A stretch of DNA of 7,182 nucleotides from Competibacteraceae bacterium UBA2788 (lineage in GTDB: Bacteria > Pseudomonadota > Gammaproteobacteria > Competibacterales > Competibacteraceae): positions 1-7,182 of the forward strand of contig DEHY01000028.1 in NCBI GenBank assembly GCA_002352185.1, written 5' to 3'. A model generated the notes under the pieces. That model made no database searches and was not told the DNA's origin. It worked only from the letters and a program-made list of their open reading frames with translations. Shown piece by piece: positions 1 to 6,633 of the stretch; within the stretch, counting starts at the first letter, position 1; every line of letters starts with the position of its first letter. Made by a program: the position numbers and the translations under genes.

Positions 1-623
1 GGCAGGATCTGTTCGCCGTCGGTCATGACGATGAAGCTGGCCTCCTCGCCGTACAGGAATTCCTCGACGACCACCCGCCGCCCCGCCGCCCCAAAATCCG
101 CGCCGCTCAACATGCCGCGCATCGCCGTAATCGCTTCTTCCTCACTGTGCGCCAGAATCACTCCCTTGCCCGCCGCCAAGCCGTCGGCCTTGACCACCAC
201 CGGCGCCCCCATCTCGCGGATGTAGGCTGCCGCCGCGTCGGGGTCGGTGAAACTCCGGTAGCGGGCGGTGGGAATGCGATGGCGGGCCAGAAAATCCTTG
301 GCGAAAGCCTTGGAACCTTCCAGTTGCGCCGCCGCCTGGCTCGGTCCGAAACAGCGCAGGCCGGCAGCGGCGAACAGGTCGGTGATCCCCAGCACCAGCG
401 GCACCTCCGGGCCGATGATGGTTAAATCAACGTGATGACCCTGGGCGAACTTGAGCAAATCCGGCAGATCATCAGCAGCGATGGCGATGTTGGTGACCTT
501 GGCTTCACTGGCGGTGCCGGCGTTGCCCGGCGCGACGTAGACATTGCGTACCCGGCTCGATTGCGCCACTTTCCAGGCCAGCGCGTGTTCACGGCCACCG
601 CCGCCGACGATCAGGATGTTCAT
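1..623 (-). CDS. purD: Phosphoribosylamine-glycine ligase (GARS), C-terminal part outside window
   Basis: Cytoplasmic ATP-dependent ligase of de novo purine synthesis that joins glycine to 5-phosphoribosylamine to give GAR. The first 207 codons are visible, read from the reverse complement. The protein starts MNILIVGGGGREHALAW, the GARS N-domain nucleotide-like loop. It continues with APGNAGT (31-37), IIGPEVPLV (69-77), GPSQAAAQLEGSK (93-105) and VVVKADGLAAGKGV (142-155), the ATP-grasp ATP-binding loop, then VVVEEFLYGEEAS (184-196). The family is usually about 430 residues, so roughly half is present. The ATG at 623-621 overlaps the TGA of the upstream TOPRIM gene (ATGA). The best upstream Shine-Dalgarno-like string is only AGAGA, 11 bases away, so translation is probably coupled to the upstream gene. 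There is no sign of damage in the visible part. Identity is firm; the coupling is inference. Confidence 0.97.
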   Translation of the reverse strand, partial: MNILIVGGGGREHALAWKVAQSSRVRNVYVAPGNAGTASEAKVTNIAIAADDLPDLLKFAQGHHVDLTIIGPEVPLVLGITDLFAAAGLRCFGPSQAAAQLEGSKAFAKDFLARHRIPTARYRSFTDPDAAAAYIREMGAPVVVKADGLAAGKGVILAHSEEEAITAMRGMLSGADFGAAGRRVVVEEFLYGEEASFIVMTDGEQIL

Positions 624-1264
624 GGATTGAATAATCTCTGTAGCCAATCGATAAAAGCCTTGGCGGTTTGTGTATGAGGCTGTAGCACTTGCGCGGTGAC
701 GGCTTGGCCCAATGGCTTTCCCGGCTCGTCTTGCCACGCCAGATAAGTGTGAATCACAGCCTTGCTAAGATGAATTTCCTTGAAACAGGTCAATTCTTTA
801 CTTTGTGCCCTAGCAATACAATTTTTAGCCGCTTCTATTCCATCCTGTGGCGCTAGCTCGATCAGAAAATCTTCCAACATCCCCGGATTTTTATTATCTG
901 GCATTAGCCAGACGCCTAATCTGGGTTTGCCTTTCTGTCCAGAAACGACGATCCCATCGGGAGTTGGTTCGTCTGGAAAAAGATACGCTTTAAGTTCTGG
1001 CTTCTCTTTAATCTGTCGCCAACGATTCATGATATCTGGCGAATCAGCATCGAGCACGATACCCATTATTTCTGGTCCATCCGCTTGCAAAATCAGCGCA
1101 TTCAAACGCTTCAAAGCTTCGACATCATTCCCGCATTGGTAGATTCCAAAATTTTCGGGAACACCACAAACGCCGCACAAAGCCATGATAACATGGCAAT
1201 CACTAACCCCTTCGACCAGCAAGACCCTTTTTCCTTCGTACTTACAAGGATCTTTGATTCTCAC
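620..1264 (-). CDS. DUF3226-type TOPRIM-like protein, putative partner nuclease of the upstream ATPase
   Basis: A 214-residue soluble protein. Near the N-terminus it has VLLVEGVSD (14-22), the TOPRIM acidic strand with Glu18. GIVLDADSPDIMNRW (68-82) supplies an Asp72-x-Asp74 pair, and LGVWLMPDNKNPGMLEDFL (116-134) is characteristic of DUF3226, with further acidic residues at 123, 131 and 132. TOPRIM folds use such residues to bind Mg2+ for phosphodiester chemistry, so this copy looks catalytically competent. The GTG start at 1264 directly follows the TAA stop of the ATPase gene (TAAGTG), with a strong GAGGTG ribosome site six bases upstream inside that gene. Its own TGA overlaps the purD ATG. 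Base composition is AT-richer than purD or purH. By analogy with PARIS (ATPase AriA + TOPRIM AriB) and OLD/Gabija (fused ATPase-TOPRIM), it is plausibly an effector nuclease. The family assignment is from motif recognition, and the function is inferred. Confidence 0.8.
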   Translation of the reverse strand: MRIKDPCKYEGKRVLLVEGVSDCHVIMALCGVCGVPENFGIYQCGNDVEALKRLNALILQADGPEIMGIVLDADSPDIMNRWRQIKEKPELKAYLFPDEPTPDGIVVSGQKGKPRLGVWLMPDNKNPGMLEDFLIELAPQDGIEAAKNCIARAQSKELTCFKEIHLSKAVIHTYLAWQDEPGKPLGQAVTAQVLQPHTQTAKAFIDWLQRLFNP

Positions 1265-2398
1265 TTAGCGCACCTCGACATCCATATCCAAGGCATCGGA
1301 GAGCGTTTCAAGCGAGTAAGAAATAGACTTGGCGCCATTTTCCGGGTCCGGATCCAGACGATGGAAGCTACCCAGCGATTGATTTTGTTCCCAGGCTCGC
1401 TTAAACCCTTGTATACAATCTCGGCTGTGGGTAGTGGCAAATACTTGAACATTCAATCTTTCCGACAACTTAAAGACGGTATCCCACACTTTTGGCAGCA
1501 CCGACCAATGTAGTCCGTTTTCAAACTCATCCACCAAAAGAGTACCATCCTTGGCATTGGCGAGGGCCAGAATCAAATGAAAAAGACGGGTCATGCCATC
1601 GCCCATGCTCTTTAGGGGCAGCCGTTCAGAAGATTGCTCCAACCGAATGATTGGTATTCTATATTTTGTGCGAGCCTGTTCACTACCTACCAGCGCGACT
1701 CCCTTAACATAGCCATTGATCAACTTCAAACAGTTTATTACTTCATCTTCAAGATCAGTCAGATTGATATTATCCCACAATAATGAAATCCGAGACTCGC
1801 TCATTCCTCCTGCCGGGACGATTTGAATATTTTCTTTGATTTCAAGCGAATACGATAAAAAGCGGTTTCTACTGACTCCTATTCGTGATGGCCTAATTAA
1901 TTCATCCAAAGGTAATAATCTTTTCAATTCACCTTTTTCAATCTCTAACGCGACTCCACCAACTAGATTGGCATCAATATTTGGTATTTCCTGCTGTGGG
2001 ATAATATGAATGCGCCGTCCATCCTCAGAAGAAATAATTTGATAAAGCTGAGTACGAACACATAAATTTGATTGGATATCCTGTAACAAGCCTATCTGTA
2101 TCCCTTCATCACCTGCTCGGGGTAGATGATAGCCATAAAATAAATACCTTAAGGGATTTTCATAGTCATGGATATTTTGCTCTTCATCTTGGATATCAAG
2201 CTCCCACAACTCGTTACGTTGAGAAATCAACTCAAACAAAACATTTGGTGAAGCGTTGCTCATGTAAATCCGAACAGCTTCGAGAAAACAACTCTTCCCT
2301 GAGTTGTTCTTGCCGACAATCAGATTGACTCGACTCAATCGTTCGATTTCAAGCTTCTTGAAAAGCCGGAAATTGCGGACAAACAATGAATCGAGCAT
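1265..2398 (-). CDS. AAA/ABC-type ATPase of the OLD-like (AAA_15/AAA_21) group
   Basis: A 377-residue predicted cytoplasmic ATPase. It opens with MLDSLFVRNFRLFKKLEI, the usual strand-turn-strand of OLD/RecF-like ATPases. It then has Walker A GKNNSGKS (29-36), an ABC-like signature SMGDGMTRL (264-272), Walker B TLLVDEFENGLH (286-297, Asp290/Glu291) and an H-loop ATTHS (321-325). The insert between Walker A and signature (about 40-255) is unlike anything I can name and could be a sensing or dimerisation domain. There is no C-terminal TOPRIM; that domain is supplied by the next gene, which starts one base after this stop. The ATG at 2398 sits 10 bases after purH, with ribosome site GAGGA formed partly from the purH stop codon. 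The gene is clearly AT-richer than purH and purD, which points to horizontal acquisition. It is probably the NTP-hydrolysing sensor of a two-gene system. The ATPase call is firm; the role is inferred. Confidence 0.88.
   Translation of the reverse strand: MLDSLFVRNFRLFKKLEIERLSRVNLIVGKNNSGKSCFLEAVRIYMSNASPNVLFELISQRNELWELDIQDEEQNIHDYENPLRYLFYGYHLPRAGDEGIQIGLLQDIQSNLCVRTQLYQIISSEDGRRIHIIPQQEIPNIDANLVGGVALEIEKGELKRLLPLDELIRPSRIGVSRNRFLSYSLEIKENIQIVPAGGMSESRISLLWDNINLTDLEDEVINCLKLINGYVKGVALVGSEQARTKYRIPIIRLEQSSERLPLKSMGDGMTRLFHLILALANAKDGTLLVDEFENGLHWSVLPKVWDTVFKLSERLNVQVFATTHSRDCIQGFKRAWEQNQSLGSFHRLDPDPENGAKSISYSLETLSDALDMDVEVR
1271..1276 (-). promoter_or_regulatory. Ribosome-binding site of the TOPRIM gene
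   Basis: On the minus strand the end of the ATPase gene reads GAGGTG, six bases (CGCTAA, including the stop) and then GTG. This is a near-ideal Shine-Dalgarno and spacing, and it supports the GTG at 1264 as the real start despite being a rarer start codon. It also implies termination-reinitiation between the two genes. Confidence 0.75.
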
Positions 2399-2405
2399 GA
2401 CGGAT

Positions 2406-2410
2406 TCCTC
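2406..2410 (-). promoter_or_regulatory. Ribosome-binding site of the ATPase gene, shared with the purH stop codon
   Basis: The minus strand reads TGAGGAATCCGTCATG. The TGA is the purH stop, GAGGA is the Shine-Dalgarno, and seven bases separate it from the ATPase ATG. This site may originally have served purD: joining it directly to the purD ATG would give an ordinary purH-purD junction. The presence of the site is seen; its earlier use is inferred. Confidence 0.7.
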
Positions 2411-3989
2411 AATGCCGGAAATGCCGCATCCCGGTAAACACCATCGCCATACCGTGTTCGTCAGCGGCGGCGATCACTTCGCTGTCGCGCATGGAACCGC
2501 CCGGCTGAATGACGGCGGAGACGCCATATTCGGCGGCGGTGTCAATACCGTCACGGAACGGAAAAAAGGCGTCCGAAGCCATGACCGAACCTTTCAGGTC
2601 CAGCTTTTCGTCAGCGGCCTTGATCGCGGCGATGCGCGCTGAATACACCCGGCTCATCTGCCCCGCGCCGACGCCGAGAGTCATGCCATCCCGGCCAAAC
2701 ACGATGGCGTTGGATTTGACGAACTTCACCACCTGCCACATGAAGAGTAAATCCGCCAGTTCCGCGTCGCTGGGCTGGCGGTGGGTGACAATCTTGAGAT
2801 CAGGCAGCGTTACTCGGCCTAAATCCCGATCCTGCACCAGCAGGCCGCCCGTCACCCGTTTGTAATCCCAGCCCGGAATGCGTGCGGCCCCCCACTGACC
2901 GCAGGCCAGCACCCGCACGTTCTGCTTGCTGGCGGTCACTGTCAAAGCATCCGGCATGATTTCCGGGGCGATGATGACCTCGACAAACTGCCGATCCACA
3001 ATCGCCTTGGCGGTGGCGGCGTCCAGTGGCCGATTGAAGGCGATGATGCCGCCGAAGGCCGAGGTCGGGTCGGTTTGATAGGCGCGGTTATAAGCGTCGA
3101 GAATCGTAGCGCCGACCGCCACGCCACAGGGATTGGCGTGTTTGACAATCACGCAGGCCGGCGCAGCGAAGCCCTTGACGCATTCCAGCGCGGCGTCGGT
3201 GTCGGCGACGTTGTTATAGGACAATTCCTTGCCCTGCAACTGACGGGCGGTGGCGATGCAGGCTTCCGCCGGTTTTGGTTCGACGTAGAACGCCGCGCCC
3301 TGATGCGGATTCTCGCCGTAGCGCATGGCTTGAGCCTTGTGAAACTGCACGCTGTAGCTGCGCGGAAACGGGTCGCGTTCGCCCTCGGCACGGATCGATC
3401 CAAGATAATTGGCAATCGCGCCGTCGTAATGAGCGGTATGCTCAAACACCTTGACCGCCAAATCGAAGCGGGTGGCCGGACTCACCGCGCCGCCGCTGGC
3501 GCGCATCTCGGCCAGAACCCGGTCATAGTCGCCGGCATCGGTGATGACCGTAACCGCCGCATGATTCTTGGCCGCCGCCCGCAGCATCGCCGGGCCGCCG
3601 ATGTCGATGTTTTCAATCGCATCAGCCAACGCGCAATCCGGCCTGGCGACGGTGGCTTCGAACGGGTAGAGATTCACTGCCAGCAGGTCAATCGGCGGAA
3701 TGCCATGTGCAACCATCGCCGCATCGTCCTCACCGCGCCGACCCAGCAGGCCGCCGTGAATCCTGGGATGCAGGGTTTTAAGCCGCCCGTCCATCATCTC
3801 CGGGAAGCTGGTGTAATCGGCGACTTCGATCACCGGGATGCCGCTGGCGCTGAGCAGTTTGGCGGTGCCGCCGGTGGACAGCAGTTCCACGCCCAAGTCA
3901 ACCAGGGCGCGGGCAAAATCCACGAGGCCGGTTTTGTCGGAAACGCTGAGCAGGGCGCGGCGAATGGGAAGAGCGGAGATCGAATTCAT
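2409..3989 (-). CDS. purH: Bifunctional AICAR formyltransferase / IMP cyclohydrolase
   Basis: Cytoplasmic enzyme of the last two steps to IMP: formyl transfer from 10-formyl-THF to AICAR, then ring closure. It has 526 residues from the chosen ATG, close to the usual ~529. The N-terminal MGS-like cyclohydrolase domain has LLSTGGT (37-43) and [18 protein letters not shown] (65-82). The transferase domain has [17 protein letters not shown] (180-196), MRYGENPHQ (222-230) and KHANPCG with the catalytic Lys283/His284 pair. Later come AFGGI, a [19 protein letters not shown] segment and the canonical end GMRHFRH. An upstream in-frame TTG (4040) would add 17 residues unlike the family, so the ATG at 3989 is preferred, although its ribosome site (GGA) is weak. 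The 74-base gap to the carbonic anhydrase holds no convincing terminator or PurR operator. A poor promoter-like pair (TTGCAA, 18 bases, TATTCG) is visible there. Confidence 0.97.
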   Translation of the reverse strand: MNSISALPIRRALLSVSDKTGLVDFARALVDLGVELLSTGGTAKLLSASGIPVIEVADYTSFPEMMDGRLKTLHPRIHGGLLGRRGEDDAAMVAHGIPPIDLLAVNLYPFEATVARPDCALADAIENIDIGGPAMLRAAAKNHAAVTVITDAGDYDRVLAEMRASGGAVSPATRFDLAVKVFEHTAHYDGAIANYLGSIRAEGERDPFPRSYSVQFHKAQAMRYGENPHQGAAFYVEPKPAEACIATARQLQGKELSYNNVADTDAALECVKGFAAPACVIVKHANPCGVAVGATILDAYNRAYQTDPTSAFGGIIAFNRPLDAATAKAIVDRQFVEVIIAPEIMPDALTVTASKQNVRVLACGQWGAARIPGWDYKRVTGGLLVQDRDLGRVTLPDLKIVTHRQPSDAELADLLFMWQVVKFVKSNAIVFGRDGMTLGVGAGQMSRVYSARIAAIKAADEKLDLKGSVMASDAFFPFRDGIDTAAEYGVSAVIQPGGSMRDSEVIAAADEHGMAMVFTGMRHFRH

Positions 3990-4063
3990 GCAAGGTCCGT
4001 GGATCGAATACAGGGAAGTGGGCAGGGATTGCAAACACAACGAATCGGCAGGTCAGGAAGCGT

Positions 4064-4729
4064 TCAATCATCATCCGCCGGCGCCGGGCCAAAATATAAA
4101 TCGTAAAAGCGGTCTTTTTCAGGGTCGTACTGCATCAGTTCGCCGTTTTCCAGATCGTAGTACCAGCCATACAGCTTCAGGCCACCCTCTTCGACCCGCT
4201 GACGGATGAACGGGAAGGTCATGAGATTCGCCAGAGAGGTGCGGATGCCGGCCCGTTCGCAGGCCCGCTGTTTGAATTCGCGGCTGGCCTCCGGCCAGCG
4301 TTGCAGCACTTCGTCACGGGCCGGCGCAGCGATGCGAACCCAGGGCGCGATATAGCCTTCGCCCTCGTCATTTTCCCCGTAGCCGTCCAGCAGTGCGTTG
4401 ATGCCGCCGCAGCGCGAATGGCCGAGGATGATGATGTTATGCACTTGCAGGTTGCAGACGGCGAACTCCAGGGCGGCGCTGGTGCCGTGATAGCGGCCCG
4501 TAGTCTCGTAGGGCGGCACCAGATTGGCGACGTTGCGCACCACGAACAGATCGCCGGGCGCGGAGTCGGTGAGGATCGCAGGATCCACTCGGGAATCGCT
4601 GCACCCGATCAGCAAGGTGCGCGGCGCTTGCCCCTTCATCGCCAGCCGGTTGAACAATTCCCGGTTCGGCTCGAAGCTCTTGACGCGAAAGCGTTGAAAG
4701 CCTTGCAATAACTCGTTGATATTCGTCAT
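4064..4729 (-). CDS. Beta-class carbonic anhydrase
   Basis: A 221-residue Zn enzyme interconverting CO2 and bicarbonate, the same size as E. coli Can/CynT. CSDSRVDP gives zinc ligand Cys43 and the Asp45/Arg47 dyad. HSRCGG gives His104 and Cys107. FVVRNVANLVPPY (62-74) and the conserved GTSAALEFAV (82-91) are also family features. No signal peptide is visible, so the location is cytoplasmic. The ATG at 4729 overlaps the TGA of the NuoM-like gene (ATGA), and no Shine-Dalgarno is visible before it, so translation probably depends on coupling to that gene. The tail ends in acidic residues (APADDD). A stand-alone housekeeping role, supplying bicarbonate for carboxylases or for purine synthesis downstream, cannot be excluded. 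The overlap with an ion-pump subunit suggests a linked CO2-hydration function. Enzyme identity is firm; the partnership is inferred. Confidence 0.95.
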   Translation of the reverse strand: MTNINELLQGFQRFRVKSFEPNRELFNRLAMKGQAPRTLLIGCSDSRVDPAILTDSAPGDLFVVRNVANLVPPYETTGRYHGTSAALEFAVCNLQVHNIIILGHSRCGGINALLDGYGENDEGEGYIAPWVRIAAPARDEVLQRWPEASREFKQRACERAGIRTSLANLMTFPFIRQRVEEGGLKLYGWYYDLENGELMQYDPEKDRFYDLYFGPAPADDD

Positions 4730-6324
4730 GGCGCATCATCACTTGTTAGCTTTGGGACTCGCCGCGCATTATACCCTGTCATGCTTGAAGCTTTCTGCTG
4801 TTGATCCGCCGCCATTCGCACGACCCACCCGTTCGCCGCGCCCGTCGTGACATTCTGCGCCAGGCCGGGGAACAGCCCACCCATCAGCACCAGCACCCCC
4901 AGAACACCGGCAATCAGCAGCTCACGCGGGCGGAGATCCAGCGCGGCGGCGACCGCCGGCTGAGTGATCGGACCCAGGAACGCCCGCTGGAAGAAACCCA
5001 GAAAATAGGCGGCGCTCAGAATCACGCCGAACAGCGCGATGAACGCCACGCCGGGAGAAGCCTGAAATATGCCGATCAGGATTAGCAGTTCGGCGACAAA
5101 ACCGCTGGTGCCGGGCAGGCCGATGGATGCCATGCCCAGTAGCAGGAAGAAAGCGGTCAGCAGCGGCAGCGGGCGCGCCAGTCCGCCCAGACTCGCCAGA
5201 TCCGTCGATCCCAAGCGATGGTGCAGAAAGCCGGTCAGAAGAACCAGACCGCCTGCGACCACCCCGAAATTCACCAGTTGAAAAATCGCGCCCTGTACGC
5301 CCTGGATATTCATGGCGGCGATACCGACGATGACCAGACCGACATGGCTCACGCTGGAAAAAGCCAGCATCTTGCGCAGATTGGATTGCCGCAGCGCCAC
5401 CAATGCCCCATAAATCGCGCCGAACCCACCCAGCGCAGCCATCAGCCAGAAATACTCGCGGGCCGCCATCGGCGCCAGCGGCAGAGCAAAACGCAGAATG
5501 CCGAAAGCGCCAAGTTTGAGGCCCACCAGCAGCGCGCTTAACCCCACCGGTCCCTCTCGCAGCACGGTCGGCAGCCAGGTATGGAACGGAAATAGCGGCG
5601 CCTTCACTGCAAAGCCGAAAAACAGCAGCAGAAAAACGGCGGCCTGCATCGGGGCCGGCAGCGGCTGCTCGATCAAGGCCAGATAGTCGAAGGTCAGCCC
5701 GCCGGGAAGCGGCAATTCAACGGCGCTGGCATGATGGAGTCCGAGCAGCAGGATGGCGAACAGGAGCGGAATCCCGCCGGCCAGCATAAACAGGGTGTAC
5801 TTGGTCGCGGCAAAGCGCCGTTCCGGCCCGATGCCCCACAGGCTGATCAAAAAATAGATCGGCGCCAGAGTGAGTTCCCAGAACAGGAAAAACAGCACCA
5901 GATCCAGGGCGCAGAACACGCCCATGGTGATGCCTTCCAGCGCCAACAGCAAAGCAAAATACAGCCGGGGCATGGTCTGGATGCTGGTCCACGACGCCAG
6001 GATGACGCCGCAAAACAGCAGCGCCGTCAGTGGCGGAAACAGCGCGGCGAGGCCGTCAATTCCAAGCAGGTACTGGGCATTCAGGCTGGGAATCCAGGCA
6101 GCTCGTTCCATAAGCTGCATCCCGGCAACTTCCGGGCGCAGGGACGCCAGCATCAGCAGCGACAAGATCAGTTCCAGACCAGCCCCGGTCAGCGCCGCGA
6201 TGCGCACAGCGCGGCTCGTGCGCAGGAACGGCAGCAGCAGCCCCCAGGCCAGCGGCAACATGATCAGCAGGCTCAGGATGGGAAAGCCGATCTGGTCGGC
6301 GGCGGATAGATGTTCGGGGTTCAT
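4726..6324 (-). CDS. NuoM-type proton-pumping subunit (Proton_antipo_M family), outside any visible complex I operon
   Basis: A 532-residue polytopic inner-membrane protein with about 13-14 hydrophobic segments, of the complex I antiporter-like M type. Residues matching the known proton path are present: Glu150 in FLFWELTLAPIYFLI, Lys241 in FAVKAPLFPFHTWLP, Lys270 in VGLKLGAFGILRF and Glu412 in GTSGFVAELL. KMLAFSSVSHVGLV (318-331) is also typical. The usual HTWLPDAHxEAP run is replaced by HTWLPTVLREGPVGLSALL, and a polar tail of about 30 residues follows the last helix. No nuoL or nuoN is adjacent: the sequence upstream is non-coding and the sequence downstream is a carbonic anhydrase overlapping by four bases. 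AAGGA precedes the start. A GTG at 6327 is an alternative start, but the ATG at 6324 has better spacing. It probably works in an energy-driven CO2/bicarbonate uptake or hydration unit, or as an accessory NDH-1 subunit. The family is firm; the role is inferred. Confidence 0.9.
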   Translation of the reverse strand: MNPEHLSAADQIGFPILSLLIMLPLAWGLLLPFLRTSRAVRIAALTGAGLELILSLLMLASLRPEVAGMQLMERAAWIPSLNAQYLLGIDGLAALFPPLTALLFCGVILASWTSIQTMPRLYFALLLALEGITMGVFCALDLVLFFLFWELTLAPIYFLISLWGIGPERRFAATKYTLFMLAGGIPLLFAILLLGLHHASAVELPLPGGLTFDYLALIEQPLPAPMQAAVFLLLFFGFAVKAPLFPFHTWLPTVLREGPVGLSALLVGLKLGAFGILRFALPLAPMAAREYFWLMAALGGFGAIYGALVALRQSNLRKMLAFSSVSHVGLVIVGIAAMNIQGVQGAIFQLVNFGVVAGGLVLLTGFLHHRLGSTDLASLGGLARPLPLLTAFFLLLGMASIGLPGTSGFVAELLILIGIFQASPGVAFIALFGVILSAAYFLGFFQRAFLGPITQPAVAAALDLRPRELLIAGVLGVLVLMGGLFPGLAQNVTTGAANGWVVRMAADQQQKASSMTGYNARRVPKLTSDDAP

Positions 6325-6406
6325 CACGGGTTTCCTTGGTCTTTTCGCGCCAAAGCGATTAACCGGGCCGGTTTTTTAGCTCCAGAGTACGCATTTCAGC
6401 ACAGCC

Positions 6407-6524
6407 TCAAAGAGGAGAAATCTTGTAGGGGTTCTCACCGCTGACAGCCAGTATCCCAATCGGCATTCAGTTCATCACGATGGTTCTCTATCCACGCCTG
6501 AACAACCGTAGTTGCTTGCAGAAA
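6407..6524 (-). pseudogene. Frameshifted C-terminal remnant of a DUF4160-type protein
   Basis: On the minus strand, after an in-frame TAA at 6527-6525, the sequence reads FLQATTVVQAWIENHRDELNADWD. Skipping one base (T at plus-strand 6452) lets it continue LAVSGENPYKISPL and stop at TGA (6409-6407). Without the skip, the frame closes a few codons later. The joined peptide has the pattern of the C-terminus of small (~80-90 residue) DUF4160 proteins: an x-V-x-AW-x-x-x-H-x-x-EL-x-x-DW helix, then G-E-x-P-x-K-I-x-PL. The N-terminal half, with its His-rich motif, is missing and is replaced by AT-rich sequence. DUF4160 genes often sit beside DUF2442 in toxin-antitoxin-like pairs; no partner is seen here. 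The reading frame and frameshift are seen directly, and the family name rests on recall of the motif. Confidence 0.6.
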
Positions 6525-6525
6525 T

Positions 6526-6588
6526 TATCAATTTTGATACGCATTAAGTTCATAATTTTATTATGTTGTATCAATTATAAGTTAATGC
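6526..6588. repeat. AT-rich cluster of overlapping inverted and direct repeats
   Basis: There are several nested symmetries. A perfect palindrome TATCAA-TT-TTGATA lies at 6526-6539. A hairpin CATAAT-TTT-ATTATG lies at 6551-6565. The outer arms GCATTAA (6541-6547) and TTAATGC (6582-6588) extend imperfectly inward. TATCAATT is repeated directly at 6526 and 6569. The stretch is far more AT-rich than anything else in the window. It could be an operator or promoter for the divergent NuoM-like unit, or the terminal part of a small mobile element. No assignment is secure. Confidence 0.55.
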
Positions 6589-6594
6589 ATAGAG

Positions 6595-6633
6595 TTCTGA
6601 CCCCCGCTTTCCACAAAAACCCTCGAAGAACCC
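6595..6633. mobile_element. Possible insertion-sequence end (ISL3-like terminal sequence), degenerate
   Basis: The minus strand from 6633 begins GGGTTCTTCGAGGGTTTTTG and runs into GGGGGTCAGAACT. An outer GG-x-TCTTC start is how many ISL3-family terminal repeats look, and the eight bases just outside (TTATTTTT) are AT-rich like typical ISL3 targets. No transposase is present. A possible opposite end, GGGTTCT at 6429-6435, matches for only seven bases and falls inside the DUF4160 remnant, with no matching target duplication. Treat this as a hint of past insertion, not an identified element. Confidence 0.25.

Noticed and set aside
4025..4045. TTGCAAACACAACG as a PurR operator before purH
   Set aside because: Only the GCAAAC half matches the PurR consensus. 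The second half lacks the required symmetry.
3075..4106. Long plus-strand open frame opposite purH
   Set aside because: It is a shadow of purH in GC-rich codons, with a low-complexity composition and no recognisable domain. The same applies to the open frames opposite the NuoM-like gene.
6361..6377. AACC-GGGCC-GGTT hairpin followed by six T residues on the plus strand, like an intrinsic terminator
   Set aside because: The stem is only four pairs with a workable loop, and no plus-strand gene lies to its left. It falls in the leader of the minus-strand NuoM-like gene.
6429..6633. A 205-base miniature element bounded by GGGTTCT and AGAACCC
   Set aside because: The ends share only seven bases, the flanks show no target duplication, and the left end lies inside the DUF4160 remnant in a position explained by its coding sequence.
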